The notes under the pieces: model-generated | Seen by the model: the letters and a program-made list of their open reading frames with translations, nothing else | Databases searched by the model: none | What the model was told of the DNA's origin: nothing | Shown: positions 24,630 to 33,690 of the stretch, one piece after another | Layout of the letters: every line of letters begins with the position of its first letter | How positions within the stretch are numbered: the first letter of the stretch is position 1 | Made by a program: the position numbers and the translations under genes | Assembly (NCBI GenBank): GCA_029821875.1 | Contig: JALGXW010000002.1 | Coordinates: 163,864 to 227,863 of the forward strand | Length of the DNA: 64,000 nt | Reading direction: 5' to 3' | Source: Candidatus Hebobacterum abditum | GTDB lineage: Bacteria; Armatimonadota; Hebobacteria; Hebobacterales; Hebobacteraceae

Positions 24630-25677
24630 GGAGACGATTGCGAAGGTGGAGTGCTTGGACGAAGACGCAATGGCGGCCGCGCGGGATCGGCAGGCGCGAT
24701 TGACCAAGCCGCCGGGAAGCCTCGGTCGTCTCGAGGAGATTGCAGTCCAGGTGGCCGGCGTGCAGCGGCGAGCGCGGCCGGACGTCACCCGCAAGGCGGT
24801 GTTTGTGATGGCCGGGGACCACGGCGTCGTCGCGCAAGGCGTAACGGCCTACCCGCAGACCGTCACTGTCCAGATGCTGGCCAACTTCGCCGCTGGCGGA
24901 GCGGCGATCAACGTGCTGGCCGGGTGGGCTGGCGCCCGCGTCGTGGTCGTGGATGTAGGAGTGGCAGGCGATGCAGGCCCATCCGAGGGAATCCTGCGCA
25001 GAAGGGTCGGATGCGGCACGGGCGACCTGTCCGTGGGCCCGGCGATGACGCGGGATGAGGCGGGCAAGGCGGTTGCTGTGGGTATGGAGGTGTTCGAGGC
25101 GGAGCTGGTGTCGGGACTCGATCTCGTCGCGATCGGCGACATGGGGATAGGTAACACGACGGCCTCGGCGGCCATCATCGCTGCGATCACGCGGCGGCCG
25201 CCAGGGGAGGTAGTGGGACGAGGTACCGGGATCGACGACGAGGTGCTGGCGAGGAAGACGGCTGTCATCGAGCGCGCGCTGGTTGTGAACGAGCCTGATG
25301 CTGACGATGCGCTCGACGTGCTCGCGAAGGTCGGGGGGTTCGAGATCGGTGCGCTGGCAGGGGTCAGCCTGGCCGCTGCCGCGCACCGCGTGCCCGTGGT
25401 CATCGACGGCGTTATCTCCGGCGCAGCGGCACTGCTGGCGGTCGGCCTCGCGCCGCGCGCGACGGACTTCATGATCGCTGGGCACCTATCGACGGAGCCG
25501 GGACACCGCGCGGCACTGGCCCGCCTGGGCCTCAAGCCGATCCTCGACCTCGGCATGCGGCTTGGCGAGGGGACGGGCGCGGTGCTGGCGATGGGGATCG
25601 TCGAGGCGGCGGTCAGGGCGATGAACGAGATGGCGACGTTCGACGAGGCCGGCGTGTCCGGCGCGCTGGAGGAATGA
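24616..25677 (+). CDS. cobT: CobT: nicotinate-nucleotide-dimethylbenzimidazole phosphoribosyltransferase
   Basis: A 353-aa enzyme that makes alpha-ribazole phosphate from nicotinate mononucleotide and the lower-ligand base. Diagnostic segments are LTKPPGSLGRLEE (about 29-41), MAGDHGVVAQGVTAYPQ (about 66-82), GDMGIGNTTASAAI (about 174-187), HLSTEPGH (about 290) and the catalytic Glu in RLGEGTGAVLA (about 315-325). The start is GTG, overlapping cobU by 14 nt. Its stop overlaps cobS, so all three genes are coupled. Confidence 0.94.
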   Translation: MSRLEETIAKVECLDEDAMAAARDRQARLTKPPGSLGRLEEIAVQVAGVQRRARPDVTRKAVFVMAGDHGVVAQGVTAYPQTVTVQMLANFAAGGAAINVLAGWAGARVVVVDVGVAGDAGPSEGILRRRVGCGTGDLSVGPAMTRDEAGKAVAVGMEVFEAELVSGLDLVAIGDMGIGNTTASAAIIAAITRRPPGEVVGRGTGIDDEVLARKTAVIERALVVNEPDADDALDVLAKVGGFEIGALAGVSLAAAAHRVPVVIDGVISGAAALLAVGLAPRATDFMIAGHLSTEPGHRAALARLGLKPILDLGMRLGEGTGAVLAMGIVEAAVRAMNEMATFDEAGVSGALEE

Positions 25678-26423
25678 TGAGGGGCCTGCTGACGGCAGTC
25701 GGGTTCCTCACGATTGCGCCGGCCGGGGCGGGACACCGGCCGCGCGGGGGAGACTTCGGCCGCGCGGCAGTGTGGTTTCCGGTGGTGGGCCTGTTCGTGG
25801 GTCTGGCCCTAGCGGGAGTGGATTGGTGTGGGCGAGCGCTGTGGGACCCCTACGTTGCGGCCGCGTTGGTGCTCGGGGCAGGGGTCGCCGCGACCGGCGG
25901 CCTGCACATCGATGGGTTGATGGACACCGCCGACGCGTTCTTCAGCAGGCGATCACGTGAGCGGATGCTGGAGATCATGCGCGATCCGCGCTGCGGAGCG
26001 CTCGGAGTCGCGGCCGGAGTATGTGTGCTCGCCGCGAAGTTCGCGGCCTACGGCCATCTGAGTGGTCCGGACCACTGGCGCGTGATCGCGGCGGCGCCGG
26101 CCGCGGGACGGCTGGCGTTGGTCGTCGCGGTGGGGGTGTTTGCGTATGCGCGAGAACAGGGCATCGGAGCACAGATGACGAACGAGGTGAGTACGCGCCA
26201 CGTCATGGGCGCACTTATCCTCGGGATCGGAGTCATGGCTGCCCTGCTGGGCGTCGGCGGCCTCTGTCTGATCGGGCTGGCGATCGCGGTTGCGCTAGCG
26301 TTGGGGGGATACGCGAGCTGGCGGCTTGGGGGCCTGACGGGGGATGTGTACGGGGCGCTCAACGAGCTGGTCGAGCTGGCAGTGCTGCTCGTCGGCGGGT
26401 TCCTGCTGACTCAGAACTCATGA
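25674..26423 (+). CDS. cobS: CobS: adenosylcobinamide-GDP ribazoletransferase
   Basis: A 249-aa integral membrane enzyme joining adenosylcobinamide-GDP and alpha-ribazole (phosphate), the last assembly step. The N-terminus GLLTAVGFLTIAP and the Mg-binding GGLHIDGLMDTADAFFSRRSRERMLEI region (about 73-100) are diagnostic, as is RDPRCGALG. Five to seven TM helices are visible. The start overlaps the cobT stop by 4 nt. Confidence 0.92.
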   Translation: MMRGLLTAVGFLTIAPAGAGHRPRGGDFGRAAVWFPVVGLFVGLALAGVDWCGRALWDPYVAAALVLGAGVAATGGLHIDGLMDTADAFFSRRSRERMLEIMRDPRCGALGVAAGVCVLAAKFAAYGHLSGPDHWRVIAAAPAAGRLALVVAVGVFAYAREQGIGAQMTNEVSTRHVMGALILGIGVMAALLGVGGLCLIGLAIAVALALGGYASWRLGGLTGDVYGALNELVELAVLLVGGFLLTQNS

Positions 26424-26433
26424 GGTGCATAGG

Positions 26434-27405
26434 GTGAGGCAACAGTCAACCGTAGTGCTTCTCACTATAGCGTGCACATCAATAGTCGGATGCCTCATGG
26501 CACTGCTGCCGGGCTGCAGCCGGAAGCCGGCCGAGCAGGTGCACGTGCAGCCGGTGCAGAGCGTCATCGCGGTGACGCTGACCGACGCGCAGGGAGTCGT
26601 GGTCACCGTGGAGGGGCGACCGGAGCGAATAGTCTCGGCCGCGCCGACGGTGACCGAGATCCTCTTTGCGCTCGGAGCCGGTGAGCGTGTGGTGGCGGTG
26701 ACCGACCAATGCAACTACCCGGCGGAAGCGTCGGCGCGCGACCGGGTCGGCGGCTTCTGGACGCTGAACATAGAAAGCGTGCTCGCCGCTCGGCCGGACC
26801 TCGTGATCGGGTCTCGCGGCAACCCGCAGGACGTCATCAGCGCGGTGCGGTCCGCTGACATGCCGGTCTTCACAATCGACCCGCAGACACTCGACGACAT
26901 CTACGCGGCCATCCGGCACGTAGCCCTGCTGATCGGGGAGGTCGAAGCGGGGGAGGAACTCATCGCCGACATGGAGGACCGCTTGGCGACGGTGGCCGAG
27001 CGCATCGGGGGAGTCCCGGACGATGCCCGTCCGACTGCCTTCATGGTGCTGCAAGTTGTGCCCTTGTGGACCGCTGGCTCCGGCACCTTCCAGGATGACG
27101 CCATTCGCGCGGCCGGCGGGCGCAATACGGCAGGTGATGTCGAAGGGTTCCGGGGCTACGGAACGGAGTCGCTGCTGGCCAGAGATCCCGACTTCCTGCT
27201 GCTGTCGACCATGAACGGCGACCCCGAGCGTATGAAGAGGGAGGTTCTGGCGACTTCCGGTCTACGCCACCTCTCGGCAGTCCGGAACGACCACATGATC
27301 GTCCTGGACGCGGACCCCATCATGCGGCCTGGCCCGCGCATCGTGGACGCCGTTGAGGCGATGGCAGCAGTATTCTACCCGGAGCGGTTTGAGACGCTCG
27401 ACTAG
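26434..27405 (+). CDS. BtuF-like cobalamin/iron-type ABC substrate-binding lipoprotein
   Basis: A 323-aa periplasmic-binding lipoprotein (lipobox ALLPGC) with one PF01497-type domain: RIVSAAPTVTEILFALGAGE, then VGGFWTLNIESVLAARPDLVIG, and a helical linker. Position at the end of the riboswitch-controlled cob operon points to corrinoid uptake; family members also bind iron chelates. No btuC or btuD follows. GTG 26434 is preferred because GAGG lies about eight bases upstream; GTG 26425 is possible. The stop overlaps the convergent pabC stop (CTAG). Confidence 0.8.
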   Translation: MRQQSTVVLLTIACTSIVGCLMALLPGCSRKPAEQVHVQPVQSVIAVTLTDAQGVVVTVEGRPERIVSAAPTVTEILFALGAGERVVAVTDQCNYPAEASARDRVGGFWTLNIESVLAARPDLVIGSRGNPQDVISAVRSADMPVFTIDPQTLDDIYAAIRHVALLIGEVEAGEELIADMEDRLATVAERIGGVPDDARPTAFMVLQVVPLWTAGSGTFQDDAIRAAGGRNTAGDVEGFRGYGTESLLARDPDFLLLSTMNGDPERMKREVLATSGLRHLSAVRNDHMIVLDADPIMRPGPRIVDAVEAMAAVFYPERFETLD

Positions 27406-28238
27406 CCGGCCTCCTCGGCGACGGCCTCGCGGTAGGCACCGGTGAGTCTGATCGTCGTCCTACCGGGGACTCTTCCCAGGTTATGACCGTCGATGGCTGC
27501 CACCGGCAGTATCTCCGCGACGGAGCTGGTGAGGAAGGCCTCATCCGCGCCATGGAGCTCAGTGAGGGGGAGATCGCGCTCGCTGTAAGGGATACGCTGC
27601 TTCTCGGCGATCTCGAGGACGGTGGCGCGGGTAATGCCCGGCAGGAAGCCCCGGGAGAGGGGAGGGGTAACAAGCTCGTCGCCAAGGACGGCGAAGATGT
27701 TGCGCATCGCGCCTTCGACTACACAGCCATCAGGGTCCACCAGAATGGCTTCATGGGCGCCCTGGCGGTCGGCCGCTCGCTGGGCGAGGAGCTTGTCCAG
27801 GTAGTTGAGGGACTTGACGCGACGCAAGGGGCTGCCGCCGATCTGCGTGGCTGGCACCGATACCGCATGGCAGCCCTTCGCGTAGAGATCGGCGGCAGGG
27901 AGGGCGAGGGGCCGGACGACCACGACAACGGTCGGCTCGGGGGAGCCAGCGATCCCGGGTGTCACACTCAGCCGAACGACGGCGTCGTCGAGACCACCGG
28001 CGTCGAGCGCCTCCTCGACAGCTCCTGCGAGGTTCTGTGCGGCGGGCGGGTCGAAGCTGAGTTCGGCCGCGGAGACGATCAGCCGCTCGAGGTGCTGGGA
28101 CAGTCGGAAGATCTTGCCGCCATAGGCCCGCATCGTCTCGAACAGGCCCTCGCCATACATGAAGCCGCCGTCGAGGGGGCTGATGGCAGGCTCCTCGGGC
28201 AGCAGTAGCCTTCCGTTGACCCAGGCTATTCCGGCCAT
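27402..28238 (-). CDS. pabC: class IV aminotransferase, probable 4-amino-4-deoxychorismate lyase
   Basis: A 278-aa PLP enzyme of fold type IV. YGEGLFETMRAYGGK (about 28-42), the Schiff-base lysine in RVKSLNYLDKLLA (about 145-157), EAILVDPDGCVVEGAMRNIF (about 168-187) and FLPGITRATVLEIA (about 202) are typical of PabC and branched-chain/D-amino acid aminotransferases. It overlaps pabB by 13 nt, which favours aminodeoxychorismate lyase, giving p-aminobenzoate for folate. GGAGAAG precedes the ATG. D-alanine or branched-chain aminotransferase is the alternative. Confidence 0.82.
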   Translation of the reverse strand: MAGIAWVNGRLLLPEEPAISPLDGGFMYGEGLFETMRAYGGKIFRLSQHLERLIVSAAELSFDPPAAQNLAGAVEEALDAGGLDDAVVRLSVTPGIAGSPEPTVVVVVRPLALPAADLYAKGCHAVSVPATQIGGSPLRRVKSLNYLDKLLAQRAADRQGAHEAILVDPDGCVVEGAMRNIFAVLGDELVTPPLSRGFLPGITRATVLEIAEKQRIPYSERDLPLTELHGADEAFLTSSVAEILPVAAIDGHNLGRVPGRTTIRLTGAYREAVAEEAG

Positions 28239-29671
28239 CTGATCTTCTCCGTTCCGGCCTCCGCCGCAAGGGCGCGCGCGAGGGCGCGAGCCTTGTCGAG
28301 TGTCTCCTGGTACTCCGCCTCTGGGTCCGAGTCGGCCACGATGCCTCCCCCCACCTGGAAGTAGGCGGTGCCGTCCTTGATCACGAGTGTTCGGATGACG
28401 ATGTTCACATCCATGTCGCCCGAGAAGCACAGGTAGCCGATCGCACCTGTGTAGATGCCCCGGCGCGTCGGTTCGAGCTCCTCGATGATCTCCATCGAGC
28501 GGACCTTTGGCGCGCCCGTAATGGAGCCGCCGGGGAAGGAGGCGCGAAGGCAATCAAGAGCGGTCTTTCCGGTGTGCAGGCGGCCACGAACTGTGGAGAC
28601 GAGGTGGTGGACAGTGGCGTAGCTCTCCAGAGCGAACAGCTCCGGAACGTGCACGGACCCGTAGTCACAGACTCGCCCCAGATCGTTGCGCTCCAGATCG
28701 ACGATCATCACATTCTCGGAGCGGTCCTTGATGCTGCTGCGCAGTTCCTCGGCGAGCCGCGCGTCCTCTTCAGGAGTGGCACCGCGGGGCCGAGTGCCCT
28801 TGATGGGCCGTGTCTCGACTTCCCCGGAGCGGACTTGTAGGAAACGTTCGGGAGAGCATGAGACCACGGCGCAGTCGGGGGTCTCGAAGTAGGCGGCAAA
28901 GGGCGCGGGATTGGCGGCCGTCAGGCGACGATATAGGCTCCATGGCGTTGTCGCGACTGGAGCCGAGAGGCGCTGGGTGAGGTTGGCCTGGTAGATGTCG
29001 CCAGCTGCGATGTACTCCTTGACGCGCTTGAGGGCGGCAATGTAGTCGTCGTGAGTGAAGTTGGAGCAGACGGGAAAGGCGTCAATGGTCTCTGGCGGTG
29101 TTTCGATAGGAGCCTCGAGCTGTGCGTCCGAGAGGCACTCCGCAAGCTCGCCGGCGCGGCGCTGGGCGAGGCGCTGCGCGGCCTTCAGATCTGTCTCCGG
29201 CGCGCCGATCGCGGACACCCAGGCGCGGTTGTCTATGTGGTCGATGGCGGCCACGGCGCCGTAGAATCCGAGGTGACAGTCGGCGACGGGCACATCGTCG
29301 ACGGCGGTCTCAGGGATGCGCTCCACGAAGCGGCCGAGATCGTACGCGAAGTAGCCGAGTGCTCCCGCAATGAGAGGCGGCGCCCCGGCCGGGCGATCCA
29401 CTTGGCACTCACCGAGGAGGTCTCGCAGAGAGAAGAAGGGGTCACCGTCGCGGATCTCGGCGCCGGCCGGTCGCCAGATCTCGATTCGAGCGCCCTTTGT
29501 CCGATAAGTCAGGAATGGGTCGCACGCCACGAACGACCAGCGTCCCAGCTTCGGCTCGCGCGTCCCACTCTCCAGGAGTATCGCCGCATGACGTCCGGAT
29601 AGTGCCGAGAACGCTGCGGTGGCCGAGGGAGGAGAGGGTATCTCGCGGACGACCGGCGTGTAGCGTGGCAA
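28226..29671 (-). CDS. pabB: aminodeoxychorismate synthase component I
   Basis: A chorismate-binding enzyme (481 aa) that aminates chorismate. The C-terminal catalytic part has DIYQANLTQRLS, the RPIKGTRPRGATPEED segment, then DLERNDLGRVCDYGSV, SFPGGSITGAPK and IYTGAIGYL. Lysine in PIKGT is the PabB-type residue (TrpE has Ala here), supporting p-aminobenzoate over tryptophan synthesis. A glutaminase partner (PabA/TrpG) is not in the window. The TTG at 29671 has GGAG seven bases upstream; a TTG at 29695 is possible. Confidence 0.86.
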   Translation of the reverse strand: MPRYTPVVREIPSPPSATAAFSALSGRHAAILLESGTREPKLGRWSFVACDPFLTYRTKGARIEIWRPAGAEIRDGDPFFSLRDLLGECQVDRPAGAPPLIAGALGYFAYDLGRFVERIPETAVDDVPVADCHLGFYGAVAAIDHIDNRAWVSAIGAPETDLKAAQRLAQRRAGELAECLSDAQLEAPIETPPETIDAFPVCSNFTHDDYIAALKRVKEYIAAGDIYQANLTQRLSAPVATTPWSLYRRLTAANPAPFAAYFETPDCAVVSCSPERFLQVRSGEVETRPIKGTRPRGATPEEDARLAEELRSSIKDRSENVMIVDLERNDLGRVCDYGSVHVPELFALESYATVHHLVSTVRGRLHTGKTALDCLRASFPGGSITGAPKVRSMEIIEELEPTRRGIYTGAIGYLCFSGDMDVNIVIRTLVIKDGTAYFQVGGGIVADSDPEAEYQETLDKARALARALAAEAGTEKIRWPE

Positions 29672-29717
29672 GTGTAATCTCCAGCGGTGGTGCAAGAAGG
29701 GCAGGTTCTCCGTGCGG

Positions 29718-29754
29718 CGTGCTCATCCCTCCCGTGGGGCGGCTGGTGAGCACG
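29718..29754. repeat. inverted repeat upstream of pabB
   Basis: CGTGCTCATC and GGTGAGCACG form a 10-bp stem (one G-U) around a 17-nt loop that itself holds CCC/GGG. It lies in the pabB-zur intergenic region, about 50 bp before the pabB start, and could be a leader structure or operator. Function unknown. Confidence 0.4.
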
Positions 29755-29842
29755 TGGGCATCGTCTGTCGCAACTCGCGAACATGTCCCGCACTATGCGG
29801 CCGCACTGCTGGCAGGAGGGCGTTCTCTCTGGTGGTAACTGA

Positions 29843-29857
29843 AAGTGATTTTCACTT
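29843..29857. promoter_or_regulatory. palindromic operator, probable Zur/Fur box
   Basis: A perfect inverted repeat, AAGTGA-TTT-TCACTT, just before the fur-family gene and its zinc transporter operon. Its symmetry and position suggest autoregulation by the encoded repressor. It also argues against the GTG at 29845 as start codon. Confidence 0.5.
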
Positions 29858-29868
29858 GGGTCGCGATA

Positions 29869-30294
29869 GTGCTGCAGGCCTGGGAAGGCAAACTCAGAGG
29901 TCTCGGGTACCGGGTGACGGCTCCGCGCCGAGCCGTGCTGCGTGCGCTCGCGCGAGCACACCGCCCCCTCTCAGTCGCAGAGCTGCACAAGCGAGGCAGG
30001 GCTCAGTATGCCTGTCTGGGCCTCGTCACAGTCTACAGGACCCTTCAAATGCTCGAGCGGGTCGGCCTCGCCCGCCGGATTCACGCAGGGGGAGCTTGCC
30101 GATCCTTTGTTGCCAGCACACCCGGACACAGTCACACCATCACATGCGAGCACTGCGAGAAGACAGCCGAGTTCGATGGCGATGATGTCTGCCTTCTACC
30201 TGCCGGACTGGAGGAGAGGACAGGCTACCGCGTCAGCGGGCACTGGTTGCAGCTCGTCGGCGTCTGCCGGAGCTGTCGGGCGTCGGGGGACTGA
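29869..30294 (+). CDS. zur: Fur-family metalloregulator, probable zinc uptake repressor
   Basis: A 141-aa Fur-family repressor: winged helix (RGLGYRVTAPRRAVLRAL, then TVYRTLQMLERVGLARRI) and a metal/dimerisation domain with HSHTITCEHCEKTAEF (about 87-102) and a second CxxC in VCRSCRA near the C-terminus, forming the structural Zn(Cys)4 site. Adjacent znuA-znuC-znuB-like genes make Zur the best assignment; Fur, Mur or PerR are alternatives. GTG 29869 places the protein start where the family usually begins; an upstream GTG lies inside the palindrome. Confidence 0.82.
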   Translation: MLQAWEGKLRGLGYRVTAPRRAVLRALARAHRPLSVAELHKRGRAQYACLGLVTVYRTLQMLERVGLARRIHAGGACRSFVASTPGHSHTITCEHCEKTAEFDGDDVCLLPAGLEERTGYRVSGHWLQLVGVCRSCRASGD

Positions 30295-30297
30295 CAC

Positions 30298-31209
30298 GTG
30301 ATCCGCCTGAGCGCGCCGGTTCTTATCGCGACTGCCTTGGCTGGGGCACTGGTGTGTCTCGCCGTGGGCTGTGGACGGGGGGAGGTCGCTGCGGGCGAGG
30401 GACGATCCGAGCTTACTGCCGTGGTGAGTGTGGCCCCGCTGGCCGACTTCGCGCATAGCGTCGGGGGCGACCGGGTCGAGGTAGTGATGCTCGTGGGTCC
30501 CGGCGTGAGTCCCCATACCTTCGAGCCGACGCCGCGGCAATTGAAGGCCCTGAGCCGGGCTGCGGTGCTCGTGCTCAACGGGGTGGGACTCGAGCCTTGG
30601 GCGCATGACATGGTGGCGGCCGTGCAGAACCCGAGGCTCCGCGTCGTCCACACGGCCGAAGGGCTCGACATCATCGATGCTGGGAAGGGCGGCCGCCAGG
30701 GGAACGTGGGCAATCCACACGTGTGGCTCTCCCCGGTCTGCGCTGTCCATCAAGTCGAGCAGGTCAAGGACGTACTCACTGAGGTCGATCCCGCAGGCGC
30801 AGATACTTACCGCGAGAACGCTGAGACGTACATAGCGGAGCTGCGCCGGCTTGACGCCGAGGCGCGGCGAACCGTCGGGACATTCTCCCAGAAGCAGTTT
30901 GTCGCGCAACACCGTGTCTGGTCCTACTTCGCACGGGAGTATGGGCTGGTGGAGGCGGGTGTCATCGAGACGACGCCTGGCGATGAACCCTCTCCGAGAG
31001 GGCTCTCGGAGCTCGTCGAGACGATGAGGAGCCGGGGGGTCACCGCGATCTTCGTCGAGCCGCAGCTCTCGCAGAAGGCCGCATACGTCATCGCTGCCGA
31101 GACAGGCGCTGACATTGTCGTACTCGACCCGCTGGGAAATCCACCGGATTGCGGCTACCTCGATACGATGCGCGCGAACCTCCGGAAGATAGCTCAGGCG
31201 ATGCGCTAG
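30298..31209 (+). CDS. znuA: zinc/manganese ABC transporter substrate-binding lipoprotein
   Basis: A 303-aa cluster A-I metal-binding lipoprotein (lipobox LAVGC). Metal ligands are visible as His in SPHTFEPTP (about 77), His in NPHVWLSP (about 141), His in AQHRVWSYF (about 204) and Asp in VLDPLG (about 278). There is no long His-rich loop, so zinc versus manganese rests on the Zur-like neighbour. The start is GTG, three bases after the zur stop. Confidence 0.88.
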   Translation: MIRLSAPVLIATALAGALVCLAVGCGRGEVAAGEGRSELTAVVSVAPLADFAHSVGGDRVEVVMLVGPGVSPHTFEPTPRQLKALSRAAVLVLNGVGLEPWAHDMVAAVQNPRLRVVHTAEGLDIIDAGKGGRQGNVGNPHVWLSPVCAVHQVEQVKDVLTEVDPAGADTYRENAETYIAELRRLDAEARRTVGTFSQKQFVAQHRVWSYFAREYGLVEAGVIETTPGDEPSPRGLSELVETMRSRGVTAIFVEPQLSQKAAYVIAAETGADIVVLDPLGNPPDCGYLDTMRANLRKIAQAMR

Positions 31210-31226
31210 GTGAGGGGGCACTGAAG

Positions 31227-32042
31227 ATGAACGAGGCACAGCCGACCGTGGATCTCCGGGACGTCACCGTAGAGTTCCGCTACCACACGGCCCTCGAGGA
31301 CATCAGCCTTCACGTCCATCCGGGCGAATTGCTCGCCGTTGTCGGGCCGAACGGGGCAGGCAAGACCACCCTGCTGAAGGTGCTTCTCGGCACCATCCGG
31401 CCCACCCGCGGTACGGTGCGAGTGTTCGGCAGGGAGCCCTGGAGGCTTGGGGAGCAGAGACGTCGCATCGGGTACGTGCCCCAAAGGACAACCGGTATCT
31501 CGAACTTCCCGGTCAGAGTTCGAGATGTCGTGATGATGGGCCGCTACGGCCGCATCGGAGTCGGACGGCGTCCCTCACCAGAGGACCACGAGGCGGCGCA
31601 GCGCGCGATGGACCGGGTCGGCATCGCCCATCTCCGGGAGGAGCCGATCCCGCGGCTGTCGGGGGGACAGCGGCAACGCACGTTCCTTGCCCGGGCTCTC
31701 GCAAGCGACCCAGAGTTGCTTCTGCTCGACGAGCCGACGACTGGTGTGGATATCCTCGCCTCCGAGACTTTCTACGAGCTCCTCGACAGGCTCCGATCGA
31801 ATGGCATCACGATACTCGTGGTCTCCCACGACATCGGGGTCGTCGCCGCGCACGCGGACTCCGTTGCCTGCATCAACCAGCGGCTGACATTGCACGGTCG
31901 CCCGGAGGAGGTGAAGTCAGGGGCGGTGCTTGCCTGCATGTATGGGCCACACGCAACGTTCCTCGACCATGGACCGGTGCCGCACATGGTCGTCGGCGAG
32001 CACGTCCACTTGAGGCCGGATGAGAAGGACGGAGATGGCTGA
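31227..32042 (+). CDS. znuC: zinc/manganese ABC transporter ATP-binding protein
   Basis: A 271-aa ABC ATPase: Walker A GPNGAGKTT (about 42-50), Q-loop VPQRTTG, signature LSGGQRQR (about 147-154), Walker B LLLLDEPTTG (about 167-176) and switch His VSHDIG (about 201). A C-terminal His-containing tail (HMVVGEHVHL) could bind metal. The ATG at 31227 follows GAGGGGG; it overlaps the permease gene. Confidence 0.92.
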   Translation: MNEAQPTVDLRDVTVEFRYHTALEDISLHVHPGELLAVVGPNGAGKTTLLKVLLGTIRPTRGTVRVFGREPWRLGEQRRRIGYVPQRTTGISNFPVRVRDVVMMGRYGRIGVGRRPSPEDHEAAQRAMDRVGIAHLREEPIPRLSGGQRQRTFLARALASDPELLLLDEPTTGVDILASETFYELLDRLRSNGITILVVSHDIGVVAAHADSVACINQRLTLHGRPEEVKSGAVLACMYGPHATFLDHGPVPHMVVGEHVHLRPDEKDGDG

Positions 32043-32868
32043 GGCCATTCACTACGGCTTCATGCAGCGGGCCCTGCTGGCCGGCCTCATCATCGGCGCC
32101 GTCTGCGCAGTCGTGGGTGTTTACGTCGTGCTCCGGGGCATGTCGTTCATCGGTGCCGGGATCGCGCACGCCTCGTTTGGCGGCGTGGCCATTGGCTTCG
32201 TGCTCGGAGTAAACCCGATGGTGACGGCGGTCCTCTTCTGTCTGCTGGTCGCCTGGGGCATCGGCGCGGTGGCGAGGCGAGGCGAAGTACGAGAGGATAC
32301 TGCCATAGGCGTGTTCTTCGCCGCGACCATGGCCTTGGGGATACTGGTGATCGGCCTCACGAGGGGCTATCAGGTCGACCTCTACGCCTATCTCTTCGGG
32401 AGCATCCTGGCCGTCTCGCCCGCCGATCTGTGGATGTCCGTTGCTCTGGGCGTTGTTGTGCTCGCCACTGTGGGCGTGCTGTTCAAGGAGCTTCTTTCAA
32501 TAACGTTCGATCCCGAGATGGCCGAAGTCACGGGCCTGCCCGCGGGCCGGCTTCACTACGTACTGCTCGCGCTCATCGCGCTGACCGTCGTGCTGTCGAT
32601 GAAAGTGGTTGGCATTGTACTGGTGTCGGCGCTCATCGTGACGCCGGCCGCGGCGGCCTATCAGCTCACGGAGGACTTCCGCAAGATGATGGCGCTCTCG
32701 GTTGCGGCAGGGCTGTTCGCTACCGTGGGAGGCCTGCTGCTCTCATACTGGCTCAACACCGGCTCGGGTGCGACGATCGTGCTGCTGACCACCGCTGTCT
32801 TTCTGGTGGCGCTGGCCCTCTCGCCGCGCCGGCGGCGCCGGCGGTCCGGCACTCCAGATGCCGGCTAG
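32035..32868 (+). CDS. znuB: zinc/manganese ABC transporter permease
   Basis: A 277-aa ABC-3 family permease with about eight TM helices; YGFMQRALLAGLIIG at the start, GIAHASFGGVAIG (about 44-56) and the coupling-helix region ITFDPEMAEVTGLP (about 156-169) are characteristic. ATG 32035, with AAGGA five bases upstream, is preferred to 32020. The end carries an Arg-rich tail. Its stop overlaps the convergent MBL gene stop at CTAG. Confidence 0.91.
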   Translation: MAEAIHYGFMQRALLAGLIIGAVCAVVGVYVVLRGMSFIGAGIAHASFGGVAIGFVLGVNPMVTAVLFCLLVAWGIGAVARRGEVREDTAIGVFFAATMALGILVIGLTRGYQVDLYAYLFGSILAVSPADLWMSVALGVVVLATVGVLFKELLSITFDPEMAEVTGLPAGRLHYVLLALIALTVVLSMKVVGIVLVSALIVTPAAAAYQLTEDFRKMMALSVAAGLFATVGGLLLSYWLNTGSGATIVLLTTAVFLVALALSPRRRRRRSGTPDAG

Positions 32869-33635
32869 TCCTCAGTCTGGCCTGGGCTCGGCAGCTGGCA
32901 CTTCATTCCGTCGCGAGCCGCGACGACCTCGACGCCGGTCTCCTCGCTCAGCTTCTCTGCCACGGCTGAGGGGTCCGCGCGCCACACAGTCATTCCAAAG
33001 TGAGTGAGGATGGCTGTCTGTGGCCGGATGACTTCGATCAAGCGCTTGGCGTCCGGAATCGAGAGGTGGTAGATCTCGCTCTCCTCCAGACGCACGGCGT
33101 TGATCACAATGACGTCAGCGCGGTAGTGGTCCGCCAGTTCCGGGAAGTACCGGGTGTCGGCGATGTACGACCAACGGCATCCGGCCGACTCGAAGACGAA
33201 ACCGTATACCTCTCCGGGGTGGTCGTGCCGGACTGGTGTCCGAACCACGACGTCCCCGATCTGGTACATCCCTCCTTCTTCGATCACGAGCGTCTCGTCA
33301 ACGTACTCCCGCAGATACCTGAGTATCACCGGATCGCCTTCGTAGGCATCTCGCGGCGCGAGCACGGCGCCCCGCCGGTTGAATCCGCCGGTGGTCATCG
33401 CTTCGATGAGTGTGTTGACATCACCGGAGTGATCGAGATGTCGGTGCGAGAGGAGTATCGCGTCGAGCTTCGTCGGGTCGAACTTCTGCTTTATCGCCTG
33501 GACGAGCGCACCCGGGCCGGGGTCAAGCGCGATAGTGGTGTCGGCCTGCTCCACCCACAGGCCGCCAGAAGCCAGCAATTGCTTGAACACCAATACTCTG
33601 GCCCCGCCCGTGCCCAGGAACGTGATGCTGTTCAT
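32865..33635 (-). CDS. metallo-beta-lactamase-fold hydrolase
   Basis: A 256-aa MBL-fold protein. It begins ITFLGTGGAR, has the metal-binding HRHLDHSGD (HxHxDH, about 63-71), a second His in RHDHPGEVYG (about 136), Asp in SYIADTRYFPEL (about 153) and a late His in ILTHFGM (about 209). Overall pattern is RNase Z / phosphodiesterase-like (beta-CASP motifs absent), so a cyclic or linear phosphodiester substrate is plausible. GAGG lies about six bases before the ATG. Divergent from the J-domain-like gene. Confidence 0.82.
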   Translation of the reverse strand: MNSITFLGTGGARVLVFKQLLASGGLWVEQADTTIALDPGPGALVQAIKQKFDPTKLDAILLSHRHLDHSGDVNTLIEAMTTGGFNRRGAVLAPRDAYEGDPVILRYLREYVDETLVIEEGGMYQIGDVVVRTPVRHDHPGEVYGFVFESAGCRWSYIADTRYFPELADHYRADVIVINAVRLEESEIYHLSIPDAKRLIEVIRPQTAILTHFGMTVWRADPSAVAEKLSEETGVEVVAARDGMKCQLPSPGQTED

Positions 33636-33647
33636 CGAGTCCTCACC

Positions 33648-33677
33648 TTGACGTCTCACAGGAACACTCACTATACT
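33648..33677 (+). promoter_or_regulatory. promoter for the J-domain-like gene, near-leaderless
   Basis: TTGACG, 18-bp spacer, TATACT. Expected transcription start is about 33684, only four to seven bases before the start codon at 33688/33691, so the mRNA would have almost no leader. Confidence 0.6.
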
Positions 33678-33690
33678 CCGTGGGACTGTG

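Noticed and set aside
28226..29671. Assignment as anthranilate synthase TrpE
   Set aside because: PIKGT rather than PIAGT in the active-site segment and overlap with a pabC-like gene favour PabB.
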